64,000 nucleotides of DNA from Pseudaminobacter soli (ex Li et al. 2025) (lineage in GTDB: Bacteria; Pseudomonadota; Alphaproteobacteria; Rhizobiales; Rhizobiaceae), in the NCBI RefSeq assembly GCF_003012705.1, contig NZ_PXYL01000003.1, forward strand, positions 434,001 to 498,000, written 5' to 3'. The translations under genes and the position numbers were made by a program. Below the pieces are notes generated by a model. The model did not search any database and was not told the DNA's origin. It saw only the letters and a list, made by a program, of their open reading frames with translations. This document shows positions 56,278-64,000 of the stretch, piece after piece. The first letter of the stretch is position 1. Every line of letters starts with the position of its first letter.

Positions 56278-58359
56278 TTACTGAAATCCTGCCTGCATTC
56301 TTCGGAACACAAAGCCAAAAAACGAAATTGTCGAGATGACTATCAAGGACCCTGCGATCAGCGAGGCACCTGCGTCATAGTATACGGGTTCCGCGTCCTT
56401 TTGCGTGAAGTCGTATATCCATTCGCCATTGCGCTTAATCTCGTCGACCGACTTCAGATAATTTTCGATTGTGGCGGCAGGCACCTGGTCAGCCAGGGTT
56501 CGAAAGTTCCAGACGATCTCCAGTTCGTTCGGCGTGCTTGCCCAACTGACTTTCAGCGAAAGCTCGGGCGTCATCACATCTGCGTTCCGCGGCCCGGCAA
56601 ACCTGGTCTTCAGGTTCGTGATTGTCACCTTGTGACGCCGGAAAACCGGTTCTCCGAGAGAAATGGGCGCGGCCCGTCCTAATTTGGCAGGGGTCGGCAG
56701 GTTGGAGTCACCTATGTCGGCCCTGACCGAAAATTTCCGGATCAGCCCTTTTTCTTTGAGAATGGCACCGGACAGTTCGTAAGACTCGAATACGGAAATG
56801 ATGTTCGCGTCGCGATCATCCTTGGTCTCAAGCGGAGCGCTGCTTCTGATACCAGGGTATTGGGCGGCATAGTATTCGAGGTAGCCATCAGCGATCTTCG
56901 TGGCGCCCTCGCGCGCAAGCTTTCGACGCATAGAGTCGCCGTCGGCACCGGAATAGTTCGTGGCGACGGTAAGCTTCAGCGCGTCGCCGTCGCTTGGGGG
57001 GAGCACAAACCGCTCTTCCACCGAAATGCTGGGTTCCGACGGTTGGCTCGTCGGCATTTTCTCCAAGGCTGCCCCGGATGACACCATGGGGAGCGCAAAC
57101 CCATAGGCGGGGACCGTAAGATTATCGGCCCTCCCGCCGTTCAAGTAGGACGTCGCATCCAGCCAATGAACCCTATCTGCGATGATCGCCTTGACGATGA
57201 CATGGTCGAAGGCCCAGAGGGACGGTGGCAGCCGATCCAGGCTCTTGCCGGCGTCGAGGTTGGCTAAGGCTATTTGAGCATCGATTCCGAGGTGTCCAAG
57301 CGCAGAAACCAGAAGAAGCGCCTTGTCCTTGCAATCGCCGAAGCCGCTCGCCAGTACGGCCTCCGGCCTACGTGGAATGTAGGCGCCAGGCCCGATCGAC
57401 CGGCTGACATAGCGAATCTCATCCTGAACCAGCCGAAGCGCTTCCACCATGCGATCCGCCGGTTCCGGGTATCGCGAAGCGATGTCATCCAATCTGGCGA
57501 CGAAGCTCGCGGGAAGAGAAGTCTCAGGTTGGTAAAAGGGCAGCACCGCGTCGACCACGTCCTGCCAGTCCCCGGTGGACGAAATGTCGACGACTGCGAG
57601 GGAGGGATAGTCGGCTGGCAGATCCTCCTCATATTTTACGGGATCGGGGTTCCTTATTTCCCAAAGATAGGTCGTATCAGTGTCGGTCGAGCTTACCGAG
57701 GGTTTGATGCTGGTGTTCCGCTCGCGGATTTCGAGCGGCTGTACCTTGGGCCAGATGATCTTTTCGCGGATGAGCGATACGGGCTCATGCCACACGACCG
57801 GGAAGCGCTCGGCGAACAGGTTTTTCCCGACGACCGGCGTGGTTTTATAGGTTGTCGCGTAGTCGATAATGTCGCCGATGCGCACGTCGGCGATATCGAC
57901 ATGAGCCGTCAGCCGGCCGTCGTAGACGCCGTTTTCCGAATCCTTTTCGCGGCGGAACATATCGAACCTTGTTTCCGGCAGCCGATCGAGCGTCACACCA
58001 TCGCGAATGATGTTGAGGCGATTGAGCGTTACCTGGTGACGCGACGGATCGAATTCGAGATCGATGCCAGCCCCTTTCTCGAGGCCAGGACGGTCCATGA
58101 TCTGATAGGCGTAGCGGTCGAAGCGCGTGTAGCCGCCATCGCGATGCTTGAACTGGTAGTCGGAAAGAAGATTGACGATCCCGTTTCTGATTTGGCTGCG
58201 GCGCTCGGGATCAGCCTTCGGGATTTCGACAAACTCGATCCAGCCCGCCGCTGGCCCCTTGTCTACGGTCTCGTCGGCTATTGCATGCGCTATAGGCAGG
58301 ACGAGTGCGATGAAGAAGAACACAAAACGCCGCGCACAAACGAATACTGACTGCGCCAT
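56278..58359 (-). CDS. DUF3857/transglutaminase-like membrane protein
   Basis: 693 residues. Signal-like start with hydrophobic stretch to residue 28, then DUF3857 (about 60-230), then a transglutaminase-like fold with an intact triad: Cys 343 in FGDCKDKALLL, His 386 in WAFDHVIVK and Asp 401 in HWLDATSYLN. A C-terminal membrane span (LIAGSLIVISTISFFGFVF) anchors it, so the catalytic part faces the periplasm. Role unknown; a cysteine protease or crosslinking activity is possible. ATG 58359 preferred to the in-frame ATG 58395 because it gives a clean signal region. Confidence 0.8.
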   Translation of the reverse strand: MAQSVFVCARRFVFFFIALVLPIAHAIADETVDKGPAAGWIEFVEIPKADPERRSQIRNGIVNLLSDYQFKHRDGGYTRFDRYAYQIMDRPGLEKGAGIDLEFDPSRHQVTLNRLNIIRDGVTLDRLPETRFDMFRREKDSENGVYDGRLTAHVDIADVRIGDIIDYATTYKTTPVVGKNLFAERFPVVWHEPVSLIREKIIWPKVQPLEIRERNTSIKPSVSSTDTDTTYLWEIRNPDPVKYEEDLPADYPSLAVVDISSTGDWQDVVDAVLPFYQPETSLPASFVARLDDIASRYPEPADRMVEALRLVQDEIRYVSRSIGPGAYIPRRPEAVLASGFGDCKDKALLLVSALGHLGIDAQIALANLDAGKSLDRLPPSLWAFDHVIVKAIIADRVHWLDATSYLNGGRADNLTVPAYGFALPMVSSGAALEKMPTSQPSEPSISVEERFVLPPSDGDALKLTVATNYSGADGDSMRRKLAREGATKIADGYLEYYAAQYPGIRSSAPLETKDDRDANIISVFESYELSGAILKEKGLIRKFSVRADIGDSNLPTPAKLGRAAPISLGEPVFRRHKVTITNLKTRFAGPRNADVMTPELSLKVSWASTPNELEIVWNFRTLADQVPAATIENYLKSVDEIKRNGEWIYDFTQKDAEPVYYDAGASLIAGSLIVISTISFFGFVFRRMQAGFQ

Positions 58360-58578
58360 TATAAATGTCACCCCCGCTTGGGTGACAAATTTCAATGGTT
58401 TGATGGGAATGTAAAGCGGAGAGCTTAAAACACGTTCTACCCAAATCTCCTGGAATTGCAGGCGTAATTCGGACTATCGCGAACGTGACGAGATAGATTT
58501 ACTCGCAGGAATTCTAATTAATCAGGTGCTAAAATCGGCCGACGCAGGCAAAACTGCCTGCGTCCCGGATGAGCACGA

Positions 58579-59607
58579 CTAACGCTCGGTCAGCTTCAGC
58601 TCGATGCGGCGGTTGCGCGAGCGGGCTTCGTCGGTGCCGGCGGTGTCGAGCGGCTGGTATTCGCCGAAGCCGGCCGCCAAGAGCCGGTTGGCCGGCACGC
58701 CGTTCTCGATCAGGAACTTGACCACCGAGGTCGCGCGGGCCGACGAGAGCTCCCAGTTGTCGCGGTAGCGTCCGGTGCCGGAAAGCGGGCGGTCGTCGGT
58801 GTGGCCGTCGACGCGCAACACCCAGTTGATCTCCGGCGGGATCTCGTTCTGCAGCTCGATGATCGCGCCGGCCAGCTTCTTCATCTCGACGCGGCCGGCC
58901 TCGTTGATCACCTCGGAGCCGACCGGAAAGAGCACTTCGGACTGGAAGACGAAGCGGTCGCCGACGATGCGGATGTTCTCGCGGTCGGAGAGGATTTCGC
59001 GCAGGCGGCCGAAGAAGTCGGAGCGGTAGCGGTTCAGCTCCTGAACGCGCTGAGCCAGCGCCACGTTCAGCCGGCGGCCGAGATCGGCGATCTTGGTGTT
59101 GGATTCGCGGTCCTTGGCCTCGGCGGCGCCCAACGCATCCTCCAGCGCGCCGATCTGCTTGCGCAAGGCGGAAATCTGCTGGTTGAGCAGTTCGACCTGC
59201 GAAAGCGCGCGCTGGCTCATCTGGCGCTGCTCGTCGAGTTCGCCGGTCAGCGTGCCGATGCGCGCATCGGCGGCCGCGCCGGCACCGGCGCCCTGCGACA
59301 GAAGCTGTTCCAGCCGGCTCTTCTCTGCTTCGGCGGCCGAAAGCGAGGCCTGCAGGTTGGCAAGCGAATCCTGCGCGTCTTGGGTGTTGGATTTCTCCAG
59401 CGCCAGAAGCTGCGTCAGCTCGTTGATTTGCGAGTTGAGGCGGTTCAGCACCTCGTCCTTGCCGGTGATCTCGCGGCTGAGCAGGAACTGCGCCAGCACG
59501 AAGACCGACAGCAGGAACATGATGGCCAGAAGCAGCGTCGACAGCGCATCGACGAAGCCCGGCCAGTAGTCGATACGGCGGTCGCTGCGCCGGCGGCTCA
59601 GCGCCAT
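58579..59607 (-). CDS. MotB-like protein with long coiled coil and OmpA domain
   Basis: 342 residues. One N-terminal span (about 20-42, VDALSTLLLAIMFLLSVFVL) preceded by DYWPGFVDA: Asp 20 corresponds to the proton-carrying Asp of MotB. Then a coiled coil at about 50-190 (many KDEVLNRLNSQINELTQLLA-type heptads) and an OmpA-like peptidoglycan domain from about 225 (VLRVDGHTDDRPLSGTGRYR, NWELSSARATSVVKFLI). Adjacent to a MotA-like gene and lacking all flagellar genes. Likely a wall-anchored ion-driven motor of unknown job. A CDS of this pair exists in many rhizobia. Confidence 0.82.
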   Translation of the reverse strand: MALSRRRSDRRIDYWPGFVDALSTLLLAIMFLLSVFVLAQFLLSREITGKDEVLNRLNSQINELTQLLALEKSNTQDAQDSLANLQASLSAAEAEKSRLEQLLSQGAGAGAAADARIGTLTGELDEQRQMSQRALSQVELLNQQISALRKQIGALEDALGAAEAKDRESNTKIADLGRRLNVALAQRVQELNRYRSDFFGRLREILSDRENIRIVGDRFVFQSEVLFPVGSEVINEAGRVEMKKLAGAIIELQNEIPPEINWVLRVDGHTDDRPLSGTGRYRDNWELSSARATSVVKFLIENGVPANRLLAAGFGEYQPLDTAGTDEARSRNRRIELKLTER

Positions 59608-59608
59608 C

Positions 59609-60631
59609 TCAGCTGTGCTCCCGCTTCTTCAGCGCATCGGCGATCTTGTCGAGCGTCACGCGGATCGCCTTCTGCTCCTGCGCCTGTGCCTCCACCCAGT
59701 CGCGCATGATCTGCTGTTCGCTGCGCATATTCTTGACCAGGCCGGATATGCCGTCGGCCAGATTGGCCATGGCGGTGGCCACGCGCGGGCTGGCGCCGCC
59801 GCTCTCCTGAAGGCTGCGCAGCCGCTCGGTCAGCACCCGCAGCTCTTCGGACGAGCTTGTATTGGCGGGGTCGATGGTCTGGACGGGCTGGATGTCGGAG
59901 GAAAGATCGGTCACCGAGGACAGCCAGTTTTCAAGCTCGGTGTAGAAGCGGGTCTGAGCGCGGCCCGCCTGCAGGTCGAGGAAACCCAGGACCAGCGAGC
60001 CGGCAAGACCGAACAGCGAGGACGAAAACGCGGTGCCCATGCCGGCAAGCGGCGCGGAGAGGCCGGCCTTCAGCGCTTCCAGCACGGCAGCCGTGTCGCC
60101 GGTGCCTGGGTCGAGCGACTGGATCGTGTCGCCGATGGAGCCGATCGTGTGCAGCAGGCCCCAGAAGGTGCCGAGCAGGCCGAGGAACACCAGAAGCCCG
60201 ATGAGGTAGCGCGAGATGTCGCGTGTCTCGTCAAGACGGGTTGCGATGGAGTCGAGCATGGTGCGCATCGAGTTGGTCGAAAGCGCCATGGACGACGAGC
60301 GGCTGAGCAGCGCCTTCATCGGCGCCAGCAGAACGGGTTCGGTCGTCTCCTCGCCGGCGCGGAAGGAATTCACCCAGCGCACCTCGCGGAACAGCCGCGT
60401 CACCTGCAGGAAAGCAAGCAGGATGCCGATAAGCAGCACGCCGAGGATCAGGCCGTTGAGGCCGGGATTGGTGGAGAATGCAGACGTGATCTGCCGCGTC
60501 AGGATCGCCGCGACGAAGGCCGCGATCGCCAGGAAGATCAGCATCGAGAGAAGGAAGACCTGCGGGCTCGATAGCTTGTGCGGATCATAATCCGCATCAC
60601 TGCCCGCCCTTAATTGTCTCATAAATGCCAT
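59609..60631 (-). CDS. MotA/TolQ/ExbB-like membrane protein
   Basis: 340 residues with four spans: about 24-45, 58-78, 141-163 (LIGLLVFLGLLGTFWGLLHT) and 193-220 (SAPLAGMGTAFSSSLFGLAG). Spans 3 and 4 carry the Thr/Gly features of the MotA/ExbB ion channel. A cytoplasmic loop between spans 2 and 3 (about 60 residues) and a helical tail follow. The stop is two bases before the start of the MotB-like gene, so the two are translated together. ATG 60631 is used; ATG 60622 is in frame too. Confidence 0.82.
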   Translation of the reverse strand: MAFMRQLRAGSDADYDPHKLSSPQVFLLSMLIFLAIAAFVAAILTRQITSAFSTNPGLNGLILGVLLIGILLAFLQVTRLFREVRWVNSFRAGEETTEPVLLAPMKALLSRSSSMALSTNSMRTMLDSIATRLDETRDISRYLIGLLVFLGLLGTFWGLLHTIGSIGDTIQSLDPGTGDTAAVLEALKAGLSAPLAGMGTAFSSSLFGLAGSLVLGFLDLQAGRAQTRFYTELENWLSSVTDLSSDIQPVQTIDPANTSSSEELRVLTERLRSLQESGGASPRVATAMANLADGISGLVKNMRSEQQIMRDWVEAQAQEQKAIRVTLDKIADALKKREHS

Positions 60632-60779
60632 TCGCACCCCGGCTTTTCCGATGCGCCTGCGCGCCACGCCTTATTGCCCTGCGACTCTAAACGGAATTGT
60701 GACGAAATTGAAAGACGCTTGCTGGCCTCGCCGACCAACAAGCGAAACTTAGCGCCGATTGGGTGCAAATCGACCGGCT

Positions 60780-61484
60780 CTACAGCCGATTGACCACCAG
60801 GCAGTCGATCAGCGCGGCGAAATGCAGGCCCGCGCCCGTCACGACAAAACCGTGCCAGACCGCGTTCTGGAAGCGCAGGCTTTGCCAGGCGAAGAACACC
60901 ACGCCGCAGGAATAGACGATGCCGCCGGCCAGAAGCAGGCCGAGCGTCACCGGCGGCAGGGTCTCGAGCATGGTCTGCGCCACCATCACGCCACTCCAGC
61001 CGATGGCGAGATAGAAGACAACGGCCAGACGTTCGAAACGGCCGGGGAAGAACATCTTTAGGGCGATGCCGATAGCGGCGGCCGACCAGACCAGCACGAT
61101 CATGCGGGTAGCCAGGCCTGTGTCGGCTAGCTGGGTGAGAAACGGCGTATAGGTGGCGGCGATCAGGATGAAGATCGCGGCATGGTCGAAGCGGCGCAGG
61201 ACCCATTTCACCGGCGAAATCGGCCACAGATTGTAGGTGAGCGAAATCGACAGTACCGCCAGCAGCGAGACGACGTAGAAGATCGCGGCGACATATTCGC
61301 CCGGTCCCGTGTGGAAGGCCGCCAGCGCCAGCATGGCCGAGCCGGCTGCAATCGCCAGAACGATGCCGACCGCGTGCACGATGCCGTCAGCTATCAATTC
61401 GGCGCGCGAATAGTGGAAGCGCCCTCCAAAGGAGGCGCCGGCATGGGCAGTCGGGTGCTGGCTCGGCTCGGGTTCAGCTTCCAT
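60780..61484 (-). CDS. Hemolysin III family (PAQR-type) membrane protein
   Basis: 234 residues, seven spans. The PAQR-like metal motifs are seen as RFHYSRAELIADGIVHAVGI (HxxG-like) , RRFDHAAIFILIAATYTPFL and the late NAVWHGFVVTGAGLHFAAL with His. E. coli YqfA/TrhA of this family affects membrane fluidity; haemolytic activity is only historical. No partner gene. Confidence 0.88.
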   Translation of the reverse strand: MEAEPEPSQHPTAHAGASFGGRFHYSRAELIADGIVHAVGIVLAIAAGSAMLALAAFHTGPGEYVAAIFYVVSLLAVLSISLTYNLWPISPVKWVLRRFDHAAIFILIAATYTPFLTQLADTGLATRMIVLVWSAAAIGIALKMFFPGRFERLAVVFYLAIGWSGVMVAQTMLETLPPVTLGLLLAGGIVYSCGVVFFAWQSLRFQNAVWHGFVVTGAGLHFAALIDCLVVNRL

Positions 61485-61554
61485 GGCCGCTGACTATGCC
61501 GCGGCCTTCGACTTTTTCAAGGCGTTACGTGCCGGGTGCGCCGGCACGTCGCGC

Positions 61555-62355
61555 TCAGCGCGAGGTTACCGGCTTCTTCAGCGTCTTCAGCAGCGCGCGG
61601 TGGATCAGCTCGTTGCCGGCCACGATGGTGCCGTTCTCGAGCATGTTGTTGCCGCCCTGCTTGTCGGAGACGAAGCCGCCGGCCTCGCGGATCATCAGGA
61701 TGCCCGCCGCCACGTCCCACGGCGACAGCGGCTCTTCCCAGAAGCCGTCCATGCGGCCGGCTGCGACATAGGCAAGGTCCAGCGCCGCCGAGCCGAGGCG
61801 GCGGACGCCCGCGGTTTCGCCCATCACGTTGCGCAATTCGACCAGGTAGTTGCCGTGGTGGCCGCGGCCCAGATGCGGGATGCCGGTGCCGATGACGGCG
61901 TCGGAAAGCTTGCTGCGGGCGGCCACGCGCAGGCGGCGGTCATTGAGGAAGGCACCGCCGCCGCGTTCGGCGGTGTAGAGCTCGTCCATCGCCGGGTTGT
62001 AGATGACGCCGGCGACGAGCTGGCCCTGGCGTTCCAGCGCGATCGAGATCGAAAAGATCGGCAGGCCGTGCAGGAAGTTGGTGGTGCCGTCGAGCGGGTC
62101 GACGATCCAGCGGTGCTGGTCGTCCTCGCCTTCTACGGCGCCGCGCTCTTCCATCAGGAAGGAGTAGCCGGGCCGTGCCCGCGACAGCTCGGTGTAGATG
62201 ATCTCCTCGGCCTTGCGGTCGGCTTGGCTGACATAGTCGCCGGGGCCTTTCAGCGAGACCTGGAGGTTCTGCACTTCGCCGAAATCGCGCGCCAGCGAAC
62301 GCCCGGCCTTCATGGCGGCCTGAACCATGACATTGAGGATCGCTGAACGCGCCAT
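61555..62355 (-). CDS. suhB: Inositol monophosphatase family protein SuhB
   Basis: 266 residues. The metal-site motifs are MEERGAVEGEDDQHRWIVDP with LDGTTNFLHGLPIF (WIVDPLDGTTNF is the family signature) and the late WDVAAGILMIREAGG. SuhB family proteins dephosphorylate inositol monophosphate; in E. coli it also supports rRNA antitermination. It is 24 bases downstream of efp on the same strand, an arrangement usual in rhizobia. Confidence 0.94.
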   Translation of the reverse strand: MARSAILNVMVQAAMKAGRSLARDFGEVQNLQVSLKGPGDYVSQADRKAEEIIYTELSRARPGYSFLMEERGAVEGEDDQHRWIVDPLDGTTNFLHGLPIFSISIALERQGQLVAGVIYNPAMDELYTAERGGGAFLNDRRLRVAARSKLSDAVIGTGIPHLGRGHHGNYLVELRNVMGETAGVRRLGSAALDLAYVAAGRMDGFWEEPLSPWDVAAGILMIREAGGFVSDKQGGNNMLENGTIVAGNELIHRALLKTLKKPVTSR

Positions 62356-62379
62356 TTTGGGAAACTCCAGAAGCCGTGC

Positions 62380-62946
62380 TTAGTCGGCGCGGCGGATATA
62401 GGTGATTTCGTTGGTGTCGACGAGGATGCGCTCGCCCGACGCGATGAAGGGCGGCACCATCACGCGGATGCCGTTCTCGAGCACTGCAGGCTTGTAGGAC
62501 GAAGCGGCCGTCTGGCCCTTCACCACCGGGTCGGCTTCGGTGATCAGCAGCGTCACCTGGTCGGGCAGGGCGATGCCGATCGGCTTCTCTTCATAGAGCT
62601 CGACGGTCACCATCATGCCGTCCTGCAGGAAGGCAGCGCGCTCGCCGACGAAATCCTTGTTGAGCTCGAGCTGCTCGTAGCTCTCGGTGTCCATGAACAC
62701 TAGCGATTCGCCCTGTTCGTAGAGGAAGGAGAAGTCCTTCTGCTCAAGGCGCACCTTCTCGACCGTCTCGGCCGAGCGGAAGCGCTCGTTGAGCTTGGTG
62801 CCGTTGATCAGGTTCTTCAGTTCGACCTGATTGTAGGCGCCGCCCTTGCCGGGCTTCACGTGGTTCGTCTTGACCGCTACCCAGAGACCGCCGTCATGCT
62901 CGATGACGTTGCCGGGACGGATTTCATTGCCGTTGATCTTGGCCAT
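62380..62946 (-). CDS. efp: Translation elongation factor P
   Basis: 188 residues, three OB-like domains. Helps ribosomes form bonds at proline runs. The modifiable lysine loop is [14 protein letters not shown], with Lys 34 in the place of the beta-lysylated residue of E. coli. [20 protein letters not shown] and the C-terminal [18 protein letters not shown] are standard. ATG 62946 chosen; a longer frame is not conserved. No genP/epmA gene was seen in the window. Confidence 0.97.
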   Translation of the reverse strand: MAKINGNEIRPGNVIEHDGGLWVAVKTNHVKPGKGGAYNQVELKNLINGTKLNERFRSAETVEKVRLEQKDFSFLYEQGESLVFMDTESYEQLELNKDFVGERAAFLQDGMMVTVELYEEKPIGIALPDQVTLLITEADPVVKGQTAASSYKPAVLENGIRVMVPPFIASGERILVDTNEITYIRRAD

Positions 62947-63149
62947 AGTCCTACTGATCCGGAGAGTTTGCCCGCCCGAGCGGCGGTTTCGGGGCTTCCA
63001 AGACCACAAAACGCCGTGTGAGGCAAGAGAGGGGCCCCCCGCTGCGGCTTGCTTCGACGCAAAAAACCGCCGGATCGGGGCCATCCCGGCAAACGTCTTC
63101 CGCCAGCCAACATGGTGCCGCAAGCGCCGAGGGCAACCTCTCCCGGTCG

Positions 63150-64000
63150 TCAGCGCAACCTGTTGGCCCGCTGCAGGGCCTGTTTCAGCTGGTCGTCGTC
63201 GAGGCCGTCGAAGAAGCTGTCCATGGCGGGATCCTTCAGGCCTGCGCGTCGTGCCACGATGTACCAGGCGGCGGCGCTGATCAGGTCGGGGTCAGTGCCG
63301 AGGCCGTTCATATAGAGCTTGGCGAGCCGGTTCTGTGCGGCGACATTGCCGCCGGTCGCTGCCTGCATCATCCAGGCAAAGCCGGCCTTCTCGTCCTTGG
63401 CGCCGCCACGGCCCTGCACCAGCCAGGTACCAAGATCCAGCTCGGCGGTGTCAAAACCCTGCCGCGCGGACAGAACCAGCCAGCGTCGCGCCTCGACGTC
63501 GTCCTTCGTCTTGCCGCCGACGCCATTGGCATAGAGCTGCGACATCGCATATTGCGCGTCGGCCAGTCCCGATTGGGCTGCGCGTTCGTAATAGACGGCC
63601 GCCTTTTCGAGCCCCTTGTCGCCGGGGTTCAGCTCGATCTGCATCTGCGCGAAGTTGAACTGGGCAAGCTGGTTGCCAGCTTCGGCGGCCGATTGCATCA
63701 GCGCGTAGGCGGCCTTGCGGTCCTTGGGGGCCAGCTGCCCGTCGAGCAGAATGAGCGCGTATTGGAACTGGGCTTCCGGCACGCCCTGTTCGGCGGCCCG
63801 GCCGTACCACTTGGCCGCTTCCTTGTCGTTGCGGGCCACGCCGAGGCCGCGTGACAGGATTTCGGCGATCAGCGTCTGCGCGGCGGCGTCGCCCGCCTCG
63901 GCTCGCGGCAGCGCCAGATTGTAGGCGGTCTTGTAAAGGCCGCGCTGGAAGGCGCCATAGGCGGGGTCCGTCTTCGGGCCGCCGAAGCGGTCGGTATCGG
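63150..64000 (-). CDS. Sel1-like repeat protein, 5' partial
   Basis: At least 283 codons are open to the right edge, so the start lies outside. The protein is a string of Sel1/TPR-type repeats with the pattern A-x-x-x-Y-x-x-A-A-x-x-G-x-A-x-A-Q: examples are [40 protein letters not shown] and [20 protein letters not shown]. Such proteins are scaffolds in envelope, exopolysaccharide or secretion systems; its function here is unknown. The gene is followed by a 203-base gap before efp. Confidence 0.85.
   Translation of the reverse strand, partial: DTDRFGGPKTDPAYGAFQRGLYKTAYNLALPRAEAGDAAAQTLIAEILSRGLGVARNDKEAAKWYGRAAEQGVPEAQFQYALILLDGQLAPKDRKAAYALMQSAAEAGNQLAQFNFAQMQIELNPGDKGLEKAAVYYERAAQSGLADAQYAMSQLYANGVGGKTKDDVEARRWLVLSARQGFDTAELDLGTWLVQGRGGAKDEKAGFAWMMQAATGGNVAAQNRLAKLYMNGLGTDPDLISAAAWYIVARRAGLKDPAMDSFFDGLDDDQLKQALQRANRLR

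Noticed and set aside
58579-60631. Zorya anti-phage system
   Set aside because: Only the motor-like pair is present; no helicase, nuclease or ZorC-like gene nearby, and neighbours are housekeeping genes.

Overview
The window looks like ordinary chromosomal core from an alphaproteobacterium of the order Hyphomicrobiales, most likely a Mesorhizobium-like member of the Phyllobacteriaceae. This rests on high GC, gene order (SUV3-type helicase, Hsp15, FdxA, CdnL and RpoH; tolQRAB-pal-cpoB-tilS-ftsH; 6S RNA beside the 5-FTHF cyclo-ligase gene; serC-serA with a serC-type leader), TTAA-N7-TTAA CtrA-type boxes, and rhizobial palindromic repeats. I saw no rRNA, tRNA, CRISPR array, insertion sequence or prophage. 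Species-level naming is inference.

Layout. 1-10.7 kb: the end of a PHB-synthesis reductase gene, aquaporin Z, a 1-kb non-coding stretch with three related GANTC-rich repeats, then an RNA helicase, Hsp15, a seven-iron ferredoxin, the CdnL/CarD regulator, a DUF6494 protein, an acyl-CoA dehydrogenase and a sigma-32 factor. 10.7-18.7 kb: an M48/LysM lipoprotein protease, the thiamine transporter thiBPQ behind a TPP riboswitch, a divergent thiamine pyrophosphokinase, and an ABC-F ATPase. 18.8-25.1 kb: a membrane protein of unknown function, purA, and serC-serA. 25.2-29.5 kb: an HWE sensor kinase, two 63-residue proteins, and two outer-membrane barrels that each have a perfect CtrA-type box upstream.

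29.7-42.4 kb: an envelope and division block on the minus strand (glmM, ftsH, tilS, cpoB, pal, tolB, tolA, tolR, tolQ). It is interrupted between glmM and ftsH by a four-repeat cysteine protein, a methyltransferase and a scrap resembling a YjbR gene. 42.7-47.7 kb: plus-strand housekeeping genes (6S RNA, 5-FTHF cyclo-ligase, YmdB phosphoesterase, TerC, YebC, a selenoprotein-W-like protein, Ddl). 47.7-52.4 kb: a TetR/DUF1772 locus with a perfect operator palindrome and a broken NAD(P)-binding gene, then L31, an ABC exporter and a third barrel. 52.9-64 kb: FAD dehydrogenase, M32 carboxypeptidase, DUF3857/transglutaminase protein, a non-flagellar MotA/MotB-like pair, hemolysin III, SuhB, EF-P and a truncated Sel1-repeat gene.

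How the genes fit together: the Tol-Pal/CpoB set, GlmM, Ddl, FtsH and the barrels serve envelope building and division; thiBPQ and thiN cover thiamine uptake and activation; serC-serA supply serine. The most unusual signals are non-coding: the GANTC-rich triple repeat, a palindromic element inserted in frame into thiP, and two copies of a mosaic palindromic element whose ends coincide exactly with the stop codons of pal and the DUF1772 gene. No clearly new multi-gene system was found. The best candidate is the MotA/MotB-like pair with a long coiled coil.
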